Virus record (IMG/VR): IMGVR_UViG_3300030106_004816
Location: 1 to 49,616 of that record
Length of the DNA: 49,616 bases
Strand: one strand, 5' to 3'
Source: a virus
The first letter of the stretch is position 1. Every line of letters starts with the position of its first letter. This document shows, in pieces, positions 1 to 8,254 of this stretch. Both the position numbers and the translations under genes were made by a program. The notes below the pieces were generated by a model. It saw only the letters and a list, made by a program, of their open reading frames with translations, was not told where the DNA came from and did not search any database.

Positions 1-1
1 T

Positions 2-388
2 GGCCAATCAGGATCTGCAACTACTGAAGCGGGCGGTGGAGACGGAGCAGCATCAAATGTTTCTGGATCTTCTGTTCAATACGGCGGAGGTGGGGGCGGA
101 GGAAATGCTCACCACGGAGCTGGATCAACAACTGCTGGAGCTGGAGGCGGAGGCCGAGGTGGCGGAACATCTCAAAATCCAACTACTGGAACTGACGGCC
201 AAGGCGGTGGCGGTGGCGGTGGCGGAATCGGTACGACAAACCGAGGAGGCGCATCCGGTGGTAATGGAGTTGTTATTATAAGAAGAGAAACAGCTGCATC
301 AGATACGGCAAGTGGAGGAAACTCTACAACAACATCTGGTACGGACACAATCCATACTTTTAACTCATCGGGGACTTACACTGGATAA
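2..388 (+). CDS. C-terminal part of a glycine-rich tail/fibre protein (5' truncated)
   Basis: The open frame runs in from the left edge without a start and ends in TAA that overlaps the next ATG (TAATG). The 128 visible residues are dominated by Gly with Ser, Thr and Ala, including runs of seven Gly. Near the end comes GGNGVVIIRRE, then a Thr/Ser stretch ending HTFNSSGTYTG. This Gly-rich block plus a GxGVVIIR strand and a closing TYT strand is typical of the C-termini of phage tail and fibre proteins with glycine-rich tips. The receptor-binding role is inferred from that family and from the oxygenase cluster and virion genes that follow. The rest of the protein lies outside the window. Confidence 0.7.
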   Translation, partial: GQSGSATTEAGGGDGAASNVSGSSVQYGGGGGGGNAHHGAGSTTAGAGGGGRGGGTSQNPTTGTDGQGGGGGGGGIGTTNRGGASGGNGVVIIRRETAASDTASGGNSTTTSGTDTIHTFNSSGTYTG

Positions 389-849
389 TGGAAACAAGAT
401 ATTTTGCACAATACGATTCTTCAGATAATAAAGTTGAAAGAGTCATGGTTATCGAAACAGCAGATGGAGCATCTGAAGCTGATGGTATAGCTATCTGTAA
501 AGATATTTACGGCAACACTCAAAATTTTGCAGAATGTTTTAAAACAGCTGATGGCACTTCATCTACTAGATACAATTTTCCATCTAAAGGATTTATTTGG
601 GACTCATCTAATAATTGTTTTAGAGCAGAAACAGGTCCATATGCTTCTTGGACTTTAAATACCTCAAATTATCAATGGGAGGCACCTACTCCTGAACCAG
701 CATACCCAGACCCAGATGTTGAAAAATGTATGGATTATAAATGGGATGAACCAAATTTAAGATGGTTAAAAGATCCTAGCTTAGTTGATGGAGACCAAAA
801 CTATACACAATATTGGGATCCAGCTACATCTACTTGGAAAAACATATAA
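388..849 (+). CDS. Small tail-associated protein with aromatic YxW repeats
   Basis: 153 residues, starting METRYFAQYD. The N-terminus has the look of a family common in marine phages (MxRYFAxxD..N.V.RV.V). The second half carries repeated aromatic motifs: FASWTLN-like, YQWEAPTPEP, YKWDEPNLRW and YWDPATSTW. Similar genes often sit directly behind tail-fibre genes, which fits this position. The start overlaps the stop of the glycine-rich gene by one base, so translation is probably coupled. Biochemical function is unknown; a structural or fibre-assembly role is inference. Confidence 0.6.
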   Translation: METRYFAQYDSSDNKVERVMVIETADGASEADGIAICKDIYGNTQNFAECFKTADGTSSTRYNFPSKGFIWDSSNNCFRAETGPYASWTLNTSNYQWEAPTPEPAYPDPDVEKCMDYKWDEPNLRWLKDPSLVDGDQNYTQYWDPATSTWKNI

Positions 850-862
850 AATCAGTTATAAG
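834..862 (+). promoter_or_regulatory. Sigma70-like promoter for the oxygenase/halogenase operon, apparently leaderless
   Basis: The -35 is TTGGAA (834-839) and the -10 is TATAAG (857-862), with a 17-base spacer. Only five bases separate the -10 from the ATG at 868, so transcription should start at or next to the start codon. The promoter lies across the end of the preceding gene. Similar geometry is seen upstream of 5329 and of the reverse-strand gene at 19561. Confidence 0.5.
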
Positions 863-867
863 TTAGG

Positions 868-1497
868 ATGCTATATCCTTACTTATATCTAACAATTCCA
901 AAAGCTTTTTCTAAACTTACCTGTCAGAAAATTATTGAACAAACTAAATTCCATAGTGATAAAGAACAGCAAGCTCAAATAGATTATCATTTAGGAAATA
1001 CAAAACAAACTACTAAAAAAATAAGAGATGCAAAACGCATAAGTTTTACTTGTGACTGGATATATAGAGAGGTAGGAGCGATTGTTGAAAATGTTAATAA
1101 AAAACATTGGAACTTTGATTTACATTGGGTTGAAAATTTAGAATACCTTAAGTATGGTAAAAATGGCCATTTTGATTGGCATGTAGACCAAGCTTTAAAT
1201 CCATATACAATAGAACAAAATCCTAATCCTAATTTTACAAATAGAATTAGAAAATTATCTGTATCTGTACAATTATCAGAGAGCGAAGATTATGAAGGTG
1301 GAAACCTTGAATTAGAAAACCCTTTCTCTGAATCATTAGCCATTGACAAGAAAATTAACACTTTAAACACAGCTCAGGATAGATCAATAGGAACTCTTAT
1401 TATATTTCCTAGTTTTGTTAGACATCGGGTTACTCCCATAAAAAAAGGACTTCGACAATCTTTAGTTTTATGGTATTTAGGAGATAGATACAGATGA
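868..1497 (+). CDS. 2OG-Fe(II) oxygenase, prolyl-4-hydroxylase type (oxygenase 1 of the cassette)
   Basis: 209 residues in the P4H/PKHD-like fold. The Fe(II) facial triad is visible as H105-x-D107 (FDWHVDQ) and H186, with R196 as the expected 2-oxoglutarate carboxylate ligand (RHRVTPIKKGLRQSL). The GGNLEL strand and LIIFPSFVRH strand match the double-stranded beta-helix core. Such enzymes couple 2OG decarboxylation to hydroxylation of a protein, peptide or small-molecule substrate; the substrate here is unknown. It is the first gene of an operon whose genes overlap by 4-11 bases. Its ATG lies only five bases behind a good -10 hexamer, with just a short AGG as possible Shine-Dalgarno. Confidence 0.85.
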   Translation: MLYPYLYLTIPKAFSKLTCQKIIEQTKFHSDKEQQAQIDYHLGNTKQTTKKIRDAKRISFTCDWIYREVGAIVENVNKKHWNFDLHWVENLEYLKYGKNGHFDWHVDQALNPYTIEQNPNPNFTNRIRKLSVSVQLSESEDYEGGNLELENPFSESLAIDKKINTLNTAQDRSIGTLIIFPSFVRHRVTPIKKGLRQSLVLWYLGDRYR

Positions 1498-2102
1498 GAA
1501 CAGTCAAATACGCAAATTGGGGGCCATGGTTAGTTCATATGCAAGTGGAGGACGAATTCATAAATTATTTGGAAACAGAGGCTAAAAAATTAAAACAAAG
1601 TCACGTTAAAAATTTAGCTGGTGAAATTGAAAAAGAACTGCTGTTTACTGATCATACCAAAATAGAAAAGTATTTAAAACCACATATTGATTTTTATTTG
1701 AAAGGTTATAACGAAGTAAGACAACCTAGATACACCCATAGACCTTTACATCAATTAGTAAGTGCTTGGGTAAATTATCAAAAAAAGGGGGAGTACAATC
1801 CAATTCATTTACATGAAAATTGTGATATATCATGGGTGATCTATGTTGATGTTCCAGAAGAAATTTACTCTGAGCCAAAAGTTGGTAATAGATATTCGCC
1901 TGGTGTTGTTTCATTTTATTATGGCGATAGAAATTTTTTAAACGCTAATCAATATCAAGTAAAGCCAAAGGCTGGAGATATGGTAATATTCCCATCTTGG
2001 CTACAACACAGCGTGCAAAAATTTGACTCTGATGTTATTAGAACATCAGTAGCTGGTAATACAAAACTAACTGATACATTTTTAAGGAGATATGTACAAT
2101 GA
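1494..2102 (+). CDS. Putative 2OG-Fe(II) oxygenase (PF13759-like, oxygenase 2)
   Basis: 202 residues. The centre has NPIHLHENCDISWVIYVD (H105, H107) and, after a variable loop, GDMVIFPSWLQHSVQ (H172) with R183 in a RTSVAGN strand. This layout (NPxHxH, then GxMVIFPSxLxH, then RxSxxxN) is that of the 2OG-FeII_Oxy_5 family, abundant in marine phages and cyanobacteria and mostly uncharacterised. It differs from the HxD type encoded by its neighbours. The ATGA start overlaps the previous stop by four bases. Substrate unknown. Confidence 0.75.
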   Translation: MRTVKYANWGPWLVHMQVEDEFINYLETEAKKLKQSHVKNLAGEIEKELLFTDHTKIEKYLKPHIDFYLKGYNEVRQPRYTHRPLHQLVSAWVNYQKKGEYNPIHLHENCDISWVIYVDVPEEIYSEPKVGNRYSPGVVSFYYGDRNFLNANQYQVKPKAGDMVIFPSWLQHSVQKFDSDVIRTSVAGNTKLTDTFLRRYVQ

Positions 2103-2707
2103 TTAAAAAGAGTGATTATTTTTTAAAAGATCATATAGCTGTTATAACTAATGCCTTTCCAATAGATATGATAGATAGATATAAAAAAATGTTGGATACA
2201 GCAATTGACATGGGTTTGTTTTGGGATAGATCTAATGAAGATACTGACCCTCTACAAAAAAAGGACAAAGCTATTGGAGTTGTTAGTGGTATTACGCAAG
2301 GAGTCTTTGAGGAATTAAAATGTCATCCTACAGAAAAAAGATTTTTTGATATATTTTTTAATAAGCATTGGAAATGGTATGCTCAACAATATGAGGTTCT
2401 GCAAACTATTTCTAGACACAGAATCTATGATATGAAGATACAAAAGACTGAACCTTGTGAAGGTTATCATGTTTGGCATCCAGAAGCTGGACATAAAGAA
2501 TGGAGAGATAGAATAGCTGTGTTTTCACTATTTTTAAATACTTTAGAAGAGGGGGGTGAAACAGAATTTTTATATCAAAGCACAAGAGTAAAACCTGTAG
2601 AAAATACTTTAGTTATATTTCCAGCCGGATACACTCATGCTCATAGAGGTAATCCACCCTTGAAGGGCACGAAATACTTACTGACAGGATGGATTGAATG
2701 GGAATAG
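2099..2707 (+). CDS. 2OG-Fe(II) oxygenase, HxE variant (oxygenase 3)
   Basis: 202 residues. The metal-binding region reads GYHVWHPEAG, so the likely first pair is H127-x-E129 rather than HxD. The distal histidine is in FPAGYTHAHRGNPP (H180 or H182), followed by KYLLTGW, where Lys replaces the usual Arg. A GGETEF strand precedes it. This GYHVWHxE...THxHRGNPP form is a recognisable phage/cyanobacterial P4H-like subgroup. It overlaps both neighbours by 4-10 bases, directly upstream of the halogenase. Activity and substrate are not predictable from sequence. Confidence 0.78.
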   Translation: MIKKSDYFLKDHIAVITNAFPIDMIDRYKKMLDTAIDMGLFWDRSNEDTDPLQKKDKAIGVVSGITQGVFEELKCHPTEKRFFDIFFNKHWKWYAQQYEVLQTISRHRIYDMKIQKTEPCEGYHVWHPEAGHKEWRDRIAVFSLFLNTLEEGGETEFLYQSTRVKPVENTLVIFPAGYTHAHRGNPPLKGTKYLLTGWIEWE

Positions 2708-4248
2708 GTTTTGGTAAAATTAAAAATATTACAATAGTAGGAGGAGGCTCAGCTGGATGGATGAGTGCAGCTACTCTATCAAAAGTTTTTCCAGAAAAAA
2801 AAATAACATTAATTGAGTCACCAAATATAAGTACAGTTGGTGTTGGAGAAAGCACGATTGGACAACTTAGACAATGGTGCGCTTTGATTGGTTTAAAGGA
2901 TAGAGAGTTTATACCTTATACAGATGCATCAATAAAATTATCAATAAAATTTACTGACTTTAGTGAGAAAGGCGAAGCATTTCATTATCCGTTTGGTCAA
3001 GGTGATTTAACTGGTAATCATGCGCTGTGGAATGATTGGTGGTTTAAAAAAGCAGCTAATCCTAAATTATCTACTAGTGATTTTGCAGATTGTATGTCAC
3101 CACAAATGGCTCTAGTGAATGCTAATAAATGCACTGACCTTTCTATCGATGGTTTACCTTTTTCTTTTAGTAGAGATACAGCTTTTCATTTTGATGCTAC
3201 TAAATTTGGTTTATGGTTAAGAGACCATATATGTATACCCAATGGTGTAAAGCACATTAAAGAAGAGATTAAGGATATAGAGAGAAATGAAAACGGAATA
3301 GTATCTCTCAACGGTAAACACAAAGCTGATTTGTTTATTGACTGTACTGGTTTCAGATCAAGATTATTAGGAGATACGATGAAGGAACCTTTTGAAAGTT
3401 ATAATGATTTATTACCTAATGATTCCGCATGGGCTACAAGATTAAAGTATAAAAATAAAAAGAAAGAATTAGTAAGCTACACAAATTGTACGGCTTACAA
3501 TAATGGTTGGATATGGAATATTCCTTTATGGTCTAGATTAGGTACAGGATATGTTTTTTCAAGTAAATTTGTAGATGATGAAACAGCATTAAAAGAATTT
3601 AAAAAATATTTAGGACCAAGATCAAATGAAGCAGAGTTTAGAAAAATAAATATGCGTGTGGGCATACATAGAAGACTTTGGGTTAAAAATGTTTGTGCTA
3701 TAGGTTTAGCTGCTGGATTTATTGAGCCATTAGAAAGTAATGGATTATATTCTGTGCATGAATTTTTATATCATTTGTGCAGAGCTCTTAAGAAAGAAAC
3801 ATTAACACAATTTGATAAAGACTGCTTTACTGCAGCTAGTAAAAACAGATTTAAAAACTTTGCTAATTTTGTTGCATTACATTATGCACTTTCAAAGAGA
3901 CACGACACGCCTTATTGGAGAGCAAATGCATCTAAAGAATGGAGCAGTAAATTAGTAGACTTAATACCAGCAATACCTGGAGGGCTTGAAAAAATAGCCT
4001 ACGATAAATATTTCGATTTTGCTTGGGAAGAGATTTCAGGATTACATTATATATGTGCCGGTATGAATTTCGCTCCTACAGATATTGTATCAATACAATA
4101 TGAAAATTTACAATCTGAGACAGATATGTTATTAATGGGTTATAAAGCAATTGGAGATAGATTATCTATGAAAAAAGATATTTGGGCAAAGAATGTAAAA
4201 AAAGTCCCATCACTATATAAATTTTTACAAAGCATACATGATAAGTAA
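2698..4248 (+). CDS. Flavin-dependent halogenase, tryptophan-halogenase family
   Basis: 516 residues, the normal length for this family (PF04820). An FAD-binding GGGSAG is at 15-20 and TVGVGEST at 46-53. The catalytic Lys of RebH/PrnA (K79) aligns with K80 in ASIKLSIKF. The halogenase signature WxWxIP is W271-I-W273-N-I275-P276, followed by SRLGTGYVFSS. The catalytic Glu is E346 in FIEPLESNGLY. The residue after LES is N348 where PrnA/RebH have a chloride-contacting Thr, so halide preference may differ. Such enzymes need FADH2 from a separate reductase, and none is visible here. A cyanophage halogenase of this family (VirX1) has been shown to iodinate many substrates. It lies in the middle of the oxygenase operon. 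Confidence 0.9.
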   Translation: MGIGFGKIKNITIVGGGSAGWMSAATLSKVFPEKKITLIESPNISTVGVGESTIGQLRQWCALIGLKDREFIPYTDASIKLSIKFTDFSEKGEAFHYPFGQGDLTGNHALWNDWWFKKAANPKLSTSDFADCMSPQMALVNANKCTDLSIDGLPFSFSRDTAFHFDATKFGLWLRDHICIPNGVKHIKEEIKDIERNENGIVSLNGKHKADLFIDCTGFRSRLLGDTMKEPFESYNDLLPNDSAWATRLKYKNKKKELVSYTNCTAYNNGWIWNIPLWSRLGTGYVFSSKFVDDETALKEFKKYLGPRSNEAEFRKINMRVGIHRRLWVKNVCAIGLAAGFIEPLESNGLYSVHEFLYHLCRALKKETLTQFDKDCFTAASKNRFKNFANFVALHYALSKRHDTPYWRANASKEWSSKLVDLIPAIPGGLEKIAYDKYFDFAWEEISGLHYICAGMNFAPTDIVSIQYENLQSETDMLLMGYKAIGDRLSMKKDIWAKNVKKVPSLYKFLQSIHDK

Positions 4249-4759
4249 TATTTTTGAAATTAACTGTATTAATATAAATATTATTGACTGGGATAATAAA
4301 AAAAAGAATCTTTTAAAATTATTAGATAATTATCCAGAGGAGTCAAAAGAGTTTTTTCACACTAACAAACATTTACCTAGATCTGGACTTTTACCTGAAT
4401 TTTGTGAAATGTTTGATCCTGAAGTAATTCAAATGCAAAAAGAAACAAAAATGAGAGTACATATTAAAGACGTATGGACTGTAACTTATAAGGAGAATGA
4501 ATTTCATAATCCACATAATCATGGACATCTTGGTTTTAATGGCGTTTTATATTTAGATTATATACGAGAGGAACATAGCCCCACATACTTTGTTTGTCCT
4601 TTTCCTAATGCCATGGATGATAAAAGCATGATGTGTTCCTCTGATGTTTATGAGGGCCAAATACTAGCTGTTCCAGCTTTCCTTACTCATTATACCTCCC
4701 CTAACAAAAGTAAAAAACCTAAAAGAATTTTAGCTTTTGATTTTAATTTAGTTCCATGA
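4238..4759 (+). CDS. Putative 2OG-Fe(II) oxygenase (PF13759-like, oxygenase 4)
   Basis: 173 residues. It has the HxHxH cluster NPHNHGH (H93, H95, H97) followed by GFNGVLYLDY, and then EGQILAVPAFLTHYTSP (H151) with R163 in the last strand. This is the same general plan as oxygenase 2. It overlaps the halogenase stop by 11 bases and the next gene by four, so it is part of the coupled operon. The N-terminal third (about residues 1-70) is not recognisable. Substrate unknown. Confidence 0.7.
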   Translation: MISNIFEINCININIIDWDNKKKNLLKLLDNYPEESKEFFHTNKHLPRSGLLPEFCEMFDPEVIQMQKETKMRVHIKDVWTVTYKENEFHNPHNHGHLGFNGVLYLDYIREEHSPTYFVCPFPNAMDDKSMMCSSDVYEGQILAVPAFLTHYTSPNKSKKPKRILAFDFNLVP

Positions 4760-5316
4760 AAGATGTTTATTATTGGTGGAAAGTTTTTGAAACAACAGAA
4801 ATAAAAGACTTTAACAAAGAGTGTAAAAAATATTTTCAAAAAGGTATTGATAGAAAAGCAGTTGGTGTAACAAAAACAGCTAATGTATTTTATATTAATA
4901 AAAATAAATTTTTACAATCTAAATATAAAGATAAGTTGTACAGAATTTTTCAGATGGTAGATGAAGCTAATAGGAAGGTGTTTGGTTTTAATATCTATGG
5001 TAATCCACATATGTACGATGGAGTATTTAATTACAATGTTTATAACGCAGAACGTGAAGGTACTTATGATTGGCACATTGATGGAAACCTTGTAGAGCAA
5101 AGCGACTTAAAACTTACAGCTTTAATTAATTTAAGTGAACAATCTTATAAGGGAGGTGAATTAAAAATAGTGGGTAGAACTCATTATGAAGTTCCAGAAA
5201 TGAAGCCAGGATACATGATTGTATTTCCAAGTTTTCTAGCACATAAGGTTGAACCTGTAACAGAGGGTGAAAGAATATCCCTTGCTATGTGGTTTTGGGG
5301 TCCACCTTTCGTGTGA
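4756..5316 (+). CDS. 2OG-Fe(II) oxygenase, prolyl-4-hydroxylase type (oxygenase 5)
   Basis: 186 residues with a clear P4H core: YDWHID (H107, D109), KGGELKIVG, GYMIVFPSFLAHKVEPV (H163) and R173 in GERISLAMWFWG. It is a close structural parallel of oxygenase 1 at the start of the operon (DWHxD, VFPSFxxH, GxRxSLxxWxxG), which suggests gene duplication inside the cassette. Its stop is directly followed by an extended -10 element serving the next virion gene, so the operon probably ends here. Confidence 0.85.
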   Translation: MKDVYYWWKVFETTEIKDFNKECKKYFQKGIDRKAVGVTKTANVFYINKNKFLQSKYKDKLYRIFQMVDEANRKVFGFNIYGNPHMYDGVFNYNVYNAEREGTYDWHIDGNLVEQSDLKLTALINLSEQSYKGGELKIVGRTHYEVPEMKPGYMIVFPSFLAHKVEPVTEGERISLAMWFWGPPFV

Positions 5317-5322
5317 TATAAT
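5314..5322 (+). promoter_or_regulatory. Extended -10 promoter for the 5329 gene, leaderless geometry
   Basis: TGATATAAT is a perfect extended -10 (TGnTATAAT) starting in the last codons of oxygenase 5. No good -35 is visible, as is usual for extended -10 promoters. Six bases (GGCGAC) separate TATAAT from the ATG at 5329, so the predicted start of transcription is the A of the start codon. There is no Shine-Dalgarno sequence before that ATG. Confidence 0.5.
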
Positions 5323-5328
5323 GGCGAC

Positions 5329-7503
5329 ATGACATTAAGAAAAATACCATTTGCACCAGGATTTAATAAACAAGCCACTGCCACTCAAGCAGAGGGTCAA
5401 TGGCAAGATGGAGATAATGTTCGTTTTAGATACGGAAGTCCAGAAAAGATTGGCGGATGGTCACAAAGAACTACTAGTGAATTAGCAGGAGTGGGTAGAC
5501 AAATCCACTCTTTCAGTGATCTTAATGGTGTAAAGTATGTAGCCATTGGAACAAGTAAAATTTTAGGACTAGAAACTGGTGGTAAATTTTATGATATTAC
5601 TCCTTTAGACACTTCTATAACTAGTGCAACTTTTTCGTCGTCCAATGGATCTGCTACTGTTACTATTAACAAAGCTTCACATAATTTAGAGGATGGAAGA
5701 TTAGTTATTTTTTCTAGTGTTACATTACCTGGTGGAGGAGCCACTGGTTACACAGCTTCAGATTTTACTACTAACACTTTTGAAATTTCAAACTCACAAT
5801 CTGATTCTTTTCAAATTACAATGCTTTCCAATGAAAGTGGCACAGGCATGTCATCAGCTGGTAGTGTGACCATTCAACCTTATATATTTATTGGTCCAAG
5901 TTTTCAAACACCCGCATACGGTTGGGGTACTGGAACGTATGGAGGACGAATTAATACTGCTGTAACAAACACTCTTAACGGTCTGTTACAAGATGATACT
6001 GCTGGAACAGGAGGGTCTGGAACCTCTGTTACTCTTACAGACGCCACAGCTTTTCCTAGCGCTGGAACAATACAAGTTGGTGATGAATTAATATCTTACA
6101 CTGCTAAAGCTGGAAATGATTTACAAAATATAACTAGAGGCGCTGAAGGGTCTACTAGGTCTGCACACAGCACTAGCACCTTAGTCAGAGACACAACTAA
6201 TTTTATGGCATGGAATGAACCTAGCTCAGCTTCGGAAGTGAATTTAAGTCCAGGCCAATGGTCTTTAGATAATTTTGGACAAATACTAATTGGCACGATA
6301 AAAGATGGTAAATCATTTAATTGGGATCCGTCAGTTACACTTGCATTATCCACAAGAGCCACAATAATCACAAATGCCCCAACATCCACAGTAAAGACAT
6401 TGGTTTCAGATAGAGATAGGCATCTAATATTTTTAGGCACAGAAACTACAATTGGCAGTGTTAGCACACAAGATAAAATGTTTATAAGATTTTCTAGCCA
6501 AGAGGATAGAAATACTTATGCACCAACATCTACTAACACAGCTGGAACTTTTCAATTAGATCAAGGAACGCAAATAATTGGAGGTGTCCAAGCTAAAGAT
6601 TATACATTAATTTTAACAGATAGAGCAGCATACATAATGCAGTTCGTAGGTCCTCCTTTTACTTTTTCTATAAAACAGGTTGGCTCTGATTGTGGACTTA
6701 TGAGCATGAATGCGATTGTGTATTCAAACGGAGCTGTATTCTGGATGGCTAACAGTGGAGGTTTTTATGTATTTGATGGTACTGTTAAATCATTACCTTG
6801 TTCTGTAGAAGATTTTGTTTTCGACACCCAATCTGGAGATCTGGGTATTAACATAGAATCTGGTGGTGATTTAATTTACGCTGGACATAATAGTTTATTT
6901 CAAGAAGTTTCATGGTTTTATCCTAAATCCGGATCTTCTCAAGTAGATAGAGTTGTAACTTATAATTACGCAGAAAATGTTTGGACCACTGGATCTTTAG
7001 CAAGAACTTCATGGATATCAGCAGGAGTAACAACTTTACCATTAGCAACAGAATTTTTAGAAAGCAGAACTCCAAATTTTCCTACAATAAATGGAGTGAC
7101 TGCTGGATCCACTGTATTGTATGAACATGAAACAGGAACGAATCAAGTTAGATCTTTTACTACTGGCACTGTAACTTCTGCCATATCATCATCTATAAGT
7201 TCTGGAGATTTTGATTTAGATGTTGATGGTGATGGAGAATATTTTATTAGTATGTCTAGATTTATTCCAGACTTTAAATATTTAAATAGCACTTGTAATG
7301 TAACAATAAATTTAAGACGATTCCCTAATGATACTAATGCTTCATCGCCATTAGGGCCTTTTACAATCAGCAATAGCACTGATCAAGTTAATACAAGAGC
7401 AAGAAGTAGGTTGGCAAGCATAGAAATTTCTGCTACACAGGTATCTAACAACTGGCGTTATGGCTTATTTAGGTTTGACTCAAAACAAGATGGTAGAAGA
7501 TAA
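5329..7503 (+). CDS. Tail/neck stabilisation-like virion protein
   Basis: 724 residues. The N-terminus (PFAPGFNKQATATQAEGQWQDGDNVRFR, then SPEKIGGW) is the hallmark of a widespread podovirus structural family. In it a PGxNxxxTxxxxEGxWxDxDxVRFRxGxPEKIGGW segment starts a large beta-rich tail or head-completion protein, comparable in position to P22 gp10-like stabilisation proteins. The remainder is rich in Ser, Thr, Gly and Asn, as expected for a beta-propeller or beta-helix virion protein. It appears to have its own promoter just after the oxygenase operon. Exact position in the virion is inference. Confidence 0.7.
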   Translation: MTLRKIPFAPGFNKQATATQAEGQWQDGDNVRFRYGSPEKIGGWSQRTTSELAGVGRQIHSFSDLNGVKYVAIGTSKILGLETGGKFYDITPLDTSITSATFSSSNGSATVTINKASHNLEDGRLVIFSSVTLPGGGATGYTASDFTTNTFEISNSQSDSFQITMLSNESGTGMSSAGSVTIQPYIFIGPSFQTPAYGWGTGTYGGRINTAVTNTLNGLLQDDTAGTGGSGTSVTLTDATAFPSAGTIQVGDELISYTAKAGNDLQNITRGAEGSTRSAHSTSTLVRDTTNFMAWNEPSSASEVNLSPGQWSLDNFGQILIGTIKDGKSFNWDPSVTLALSTRATIITNAPTSTVKTLVSDRDRHLIFLGTETTIGSVSTQDKMFIRFSSQEDRNTYAPTSTNTAGTFQLDQGTQIIGGVQAKDYTLILTDRAAYIMQFVGPPFTFSIKQVGSDCGLMSMNAIVYSNGAVFWMANSGGFYVFDGTVKSLPCSVEDFVFDTQSGDLGINIESGGDLIYAGHNSLFQEVSWFYPKSGSSQVDRVVTYNYAENVWTTGSLARTSWISAGVTTLPLATEFLESRTPNFPTINGVTAGSTVLYEHETGTNQVRSFTTGTVTSAISSSISSGDFDLDVDGDGEYFISMSRFIPDFKYLNSTCNVTINLRRFPNDTNASSPLGPFTISNSTDQVNTRARSRLASIEISATQVSNNWRYGLFRFDSKQDGRR

Positions 7504-7966
7504 AGTACGTCTTTACAAAGGCTACATTAAATCAGATGATTTTGATTTTAATTTGTTAGCTGAAGTCATAGATACTGTTAACGATAATTCTGTTATTTCA
7601 AGCAATCATATGTATGAAAAAATATTGGAGTCTTGTTTCCAACTTAAAGGAGCGCATGTACATCCTTTCTTTCATAACATATGGAATAATTTAGAAAGAG
7701 TGCATAACGCAAATGGGCAAAAAAATTCATCAATAGATATTTTCTTTAGTTTTTGTAGTGGCGGAAGAAGTATAGCTCATGCTGATTTTGAAGATGTTTG
7801 TATATTTGGTTTATATGGAAAAACAGTTTACTTAATTAATAATAAGGAATATAATATGGTTAAAGGGGATTTATTGTTTATACCAAAAAACACAATACAC
7901 AGAGGTATAGGCATAACTCCTAGAATTGTAGGATCTTACGGAACATGGCCATTAAACAAAAAATAA
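7490..7966 (+). CDS. Cupin-like Fe(II) protein, possible JmjC-type oxygenase
   Basis: About 158 residues from the ATG at 7490, which overlaps the preceding stop by 14 bases; an in-frame start at 7460 would overlap more. The C-terminal half has a cupin core: SIAHADFEDVCIFGLYG (HxDxED), VKGDLLFIPKNTIHRG and a final PRIVGSYG strand. Metal binding by the HAD and IHR histidines is likely. Cupins of this form may be 2OG hydroxylases or non-catalytic sugar/lipid-binding proteins. It is one more oxygenase-like gene inserted between virion genes. Confidence 0.6.
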   Translation: MVEDKVRLYKGYIKSDDFDFNLLAEVIDTVNDNSVISSNHMYEKILESCFQLKGAHVHPFFHNIWNNLERVHNANGQKNSSIDIFFSFCSGGRSIAHADFEDVCIFGLYGKTVYLINNKEYNMVKGDLLFIPKNTIHRGIGITPRIVGSYGTWPLNKK

Positions 7967-8121
7967 AACTTGGAAAATTAGAAGAGGCTAAACTAAAAGC
8001 TGAACATGATTATCAAGGAGGAGGAGCGTATAAAGCTTTTTTAAAACTCTTTTATAAAAACAAAATAGAACAAGATAAGAAAAAAGATGAGAACGATACC
8101 GGACACGATCGATCAGTTTAG
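7945..8121 (+). CDS. Small charged protein with YQGGGAYKAF motif
   Basis: 58 residues, MAIKQKIKLGKLEEAKLKAEHDYQGGGAYK at the start, very rich in Lys and Glu. It overlaps the end of the cupin gene by 22 bases in another frame. A Lys-rich helix followed by QGGGAYKAFLKLFYKNK is seen in small genes of marine phage tail regions, so it is probably real. No function can be given. Confidence 0.5.
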   Translation: MAIKQKIKLGKLEEAKLKAEHDYQGGGAYKAFLKLFYKNKIEQDKKKDENDTGHDRSV

Positions 8122-8254
8122 AATGATTCTAAAGAAGATAAAGGATATTTACTTTAGATTTTTTGAACATTATGGTAGTAAAATGAATGTTTACGGCTGG
8201 AATGGCAGATGGAAAAATAGAGAGGAAGGAACGGGATATGGCAAAAATAATTAG
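8087..8254 (+). CDS. Small basic hypothetical protein
   Basis: 55 residues starting MRTIPDTIDQF. It has a helical basic N-terminal half and a C-terminal NVYGWNGRWKNREEGTGYGKNN rich in Gly, Trp and Tyr. It overlaps both neighbours, which is normal in this region. The overlaps and sensible composition are the only support. Confidence 0.4.
   Translation: MRTIPDTIDQFRMILKKIKDIYFRFFEHYGSKMNVYGWNGRWKNREEGTGYGKNN

Noticed and set aside
36-281. Open frame of 81 residues rich in Glu and Leu at the left edge
   Set aside because: It is a frame shadow of the Gly-rich tail gene, whose GGN codons read as GAG/GCG-type codons in the other frame. The Gly-rich frame runs to a stop that overlaps the next gene.
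868-5316. Reading the oxygenase group as a DNA base-modification system (TET/JBP-like)
   Set aside because: The active-site patterns are P4H and PF13759 types rather than TET/JBP, and no base hydroxymethylase, nucleotide kinase or DNA glucosyltransferase was recognised. Not fully excluded.
6096-6467. Reverse-strand 123-codon frame inside the 5329 gene
   Set aside because: The forward frame has a clear family N-terminus and runs through; the reverse frame has no recognisable feature.
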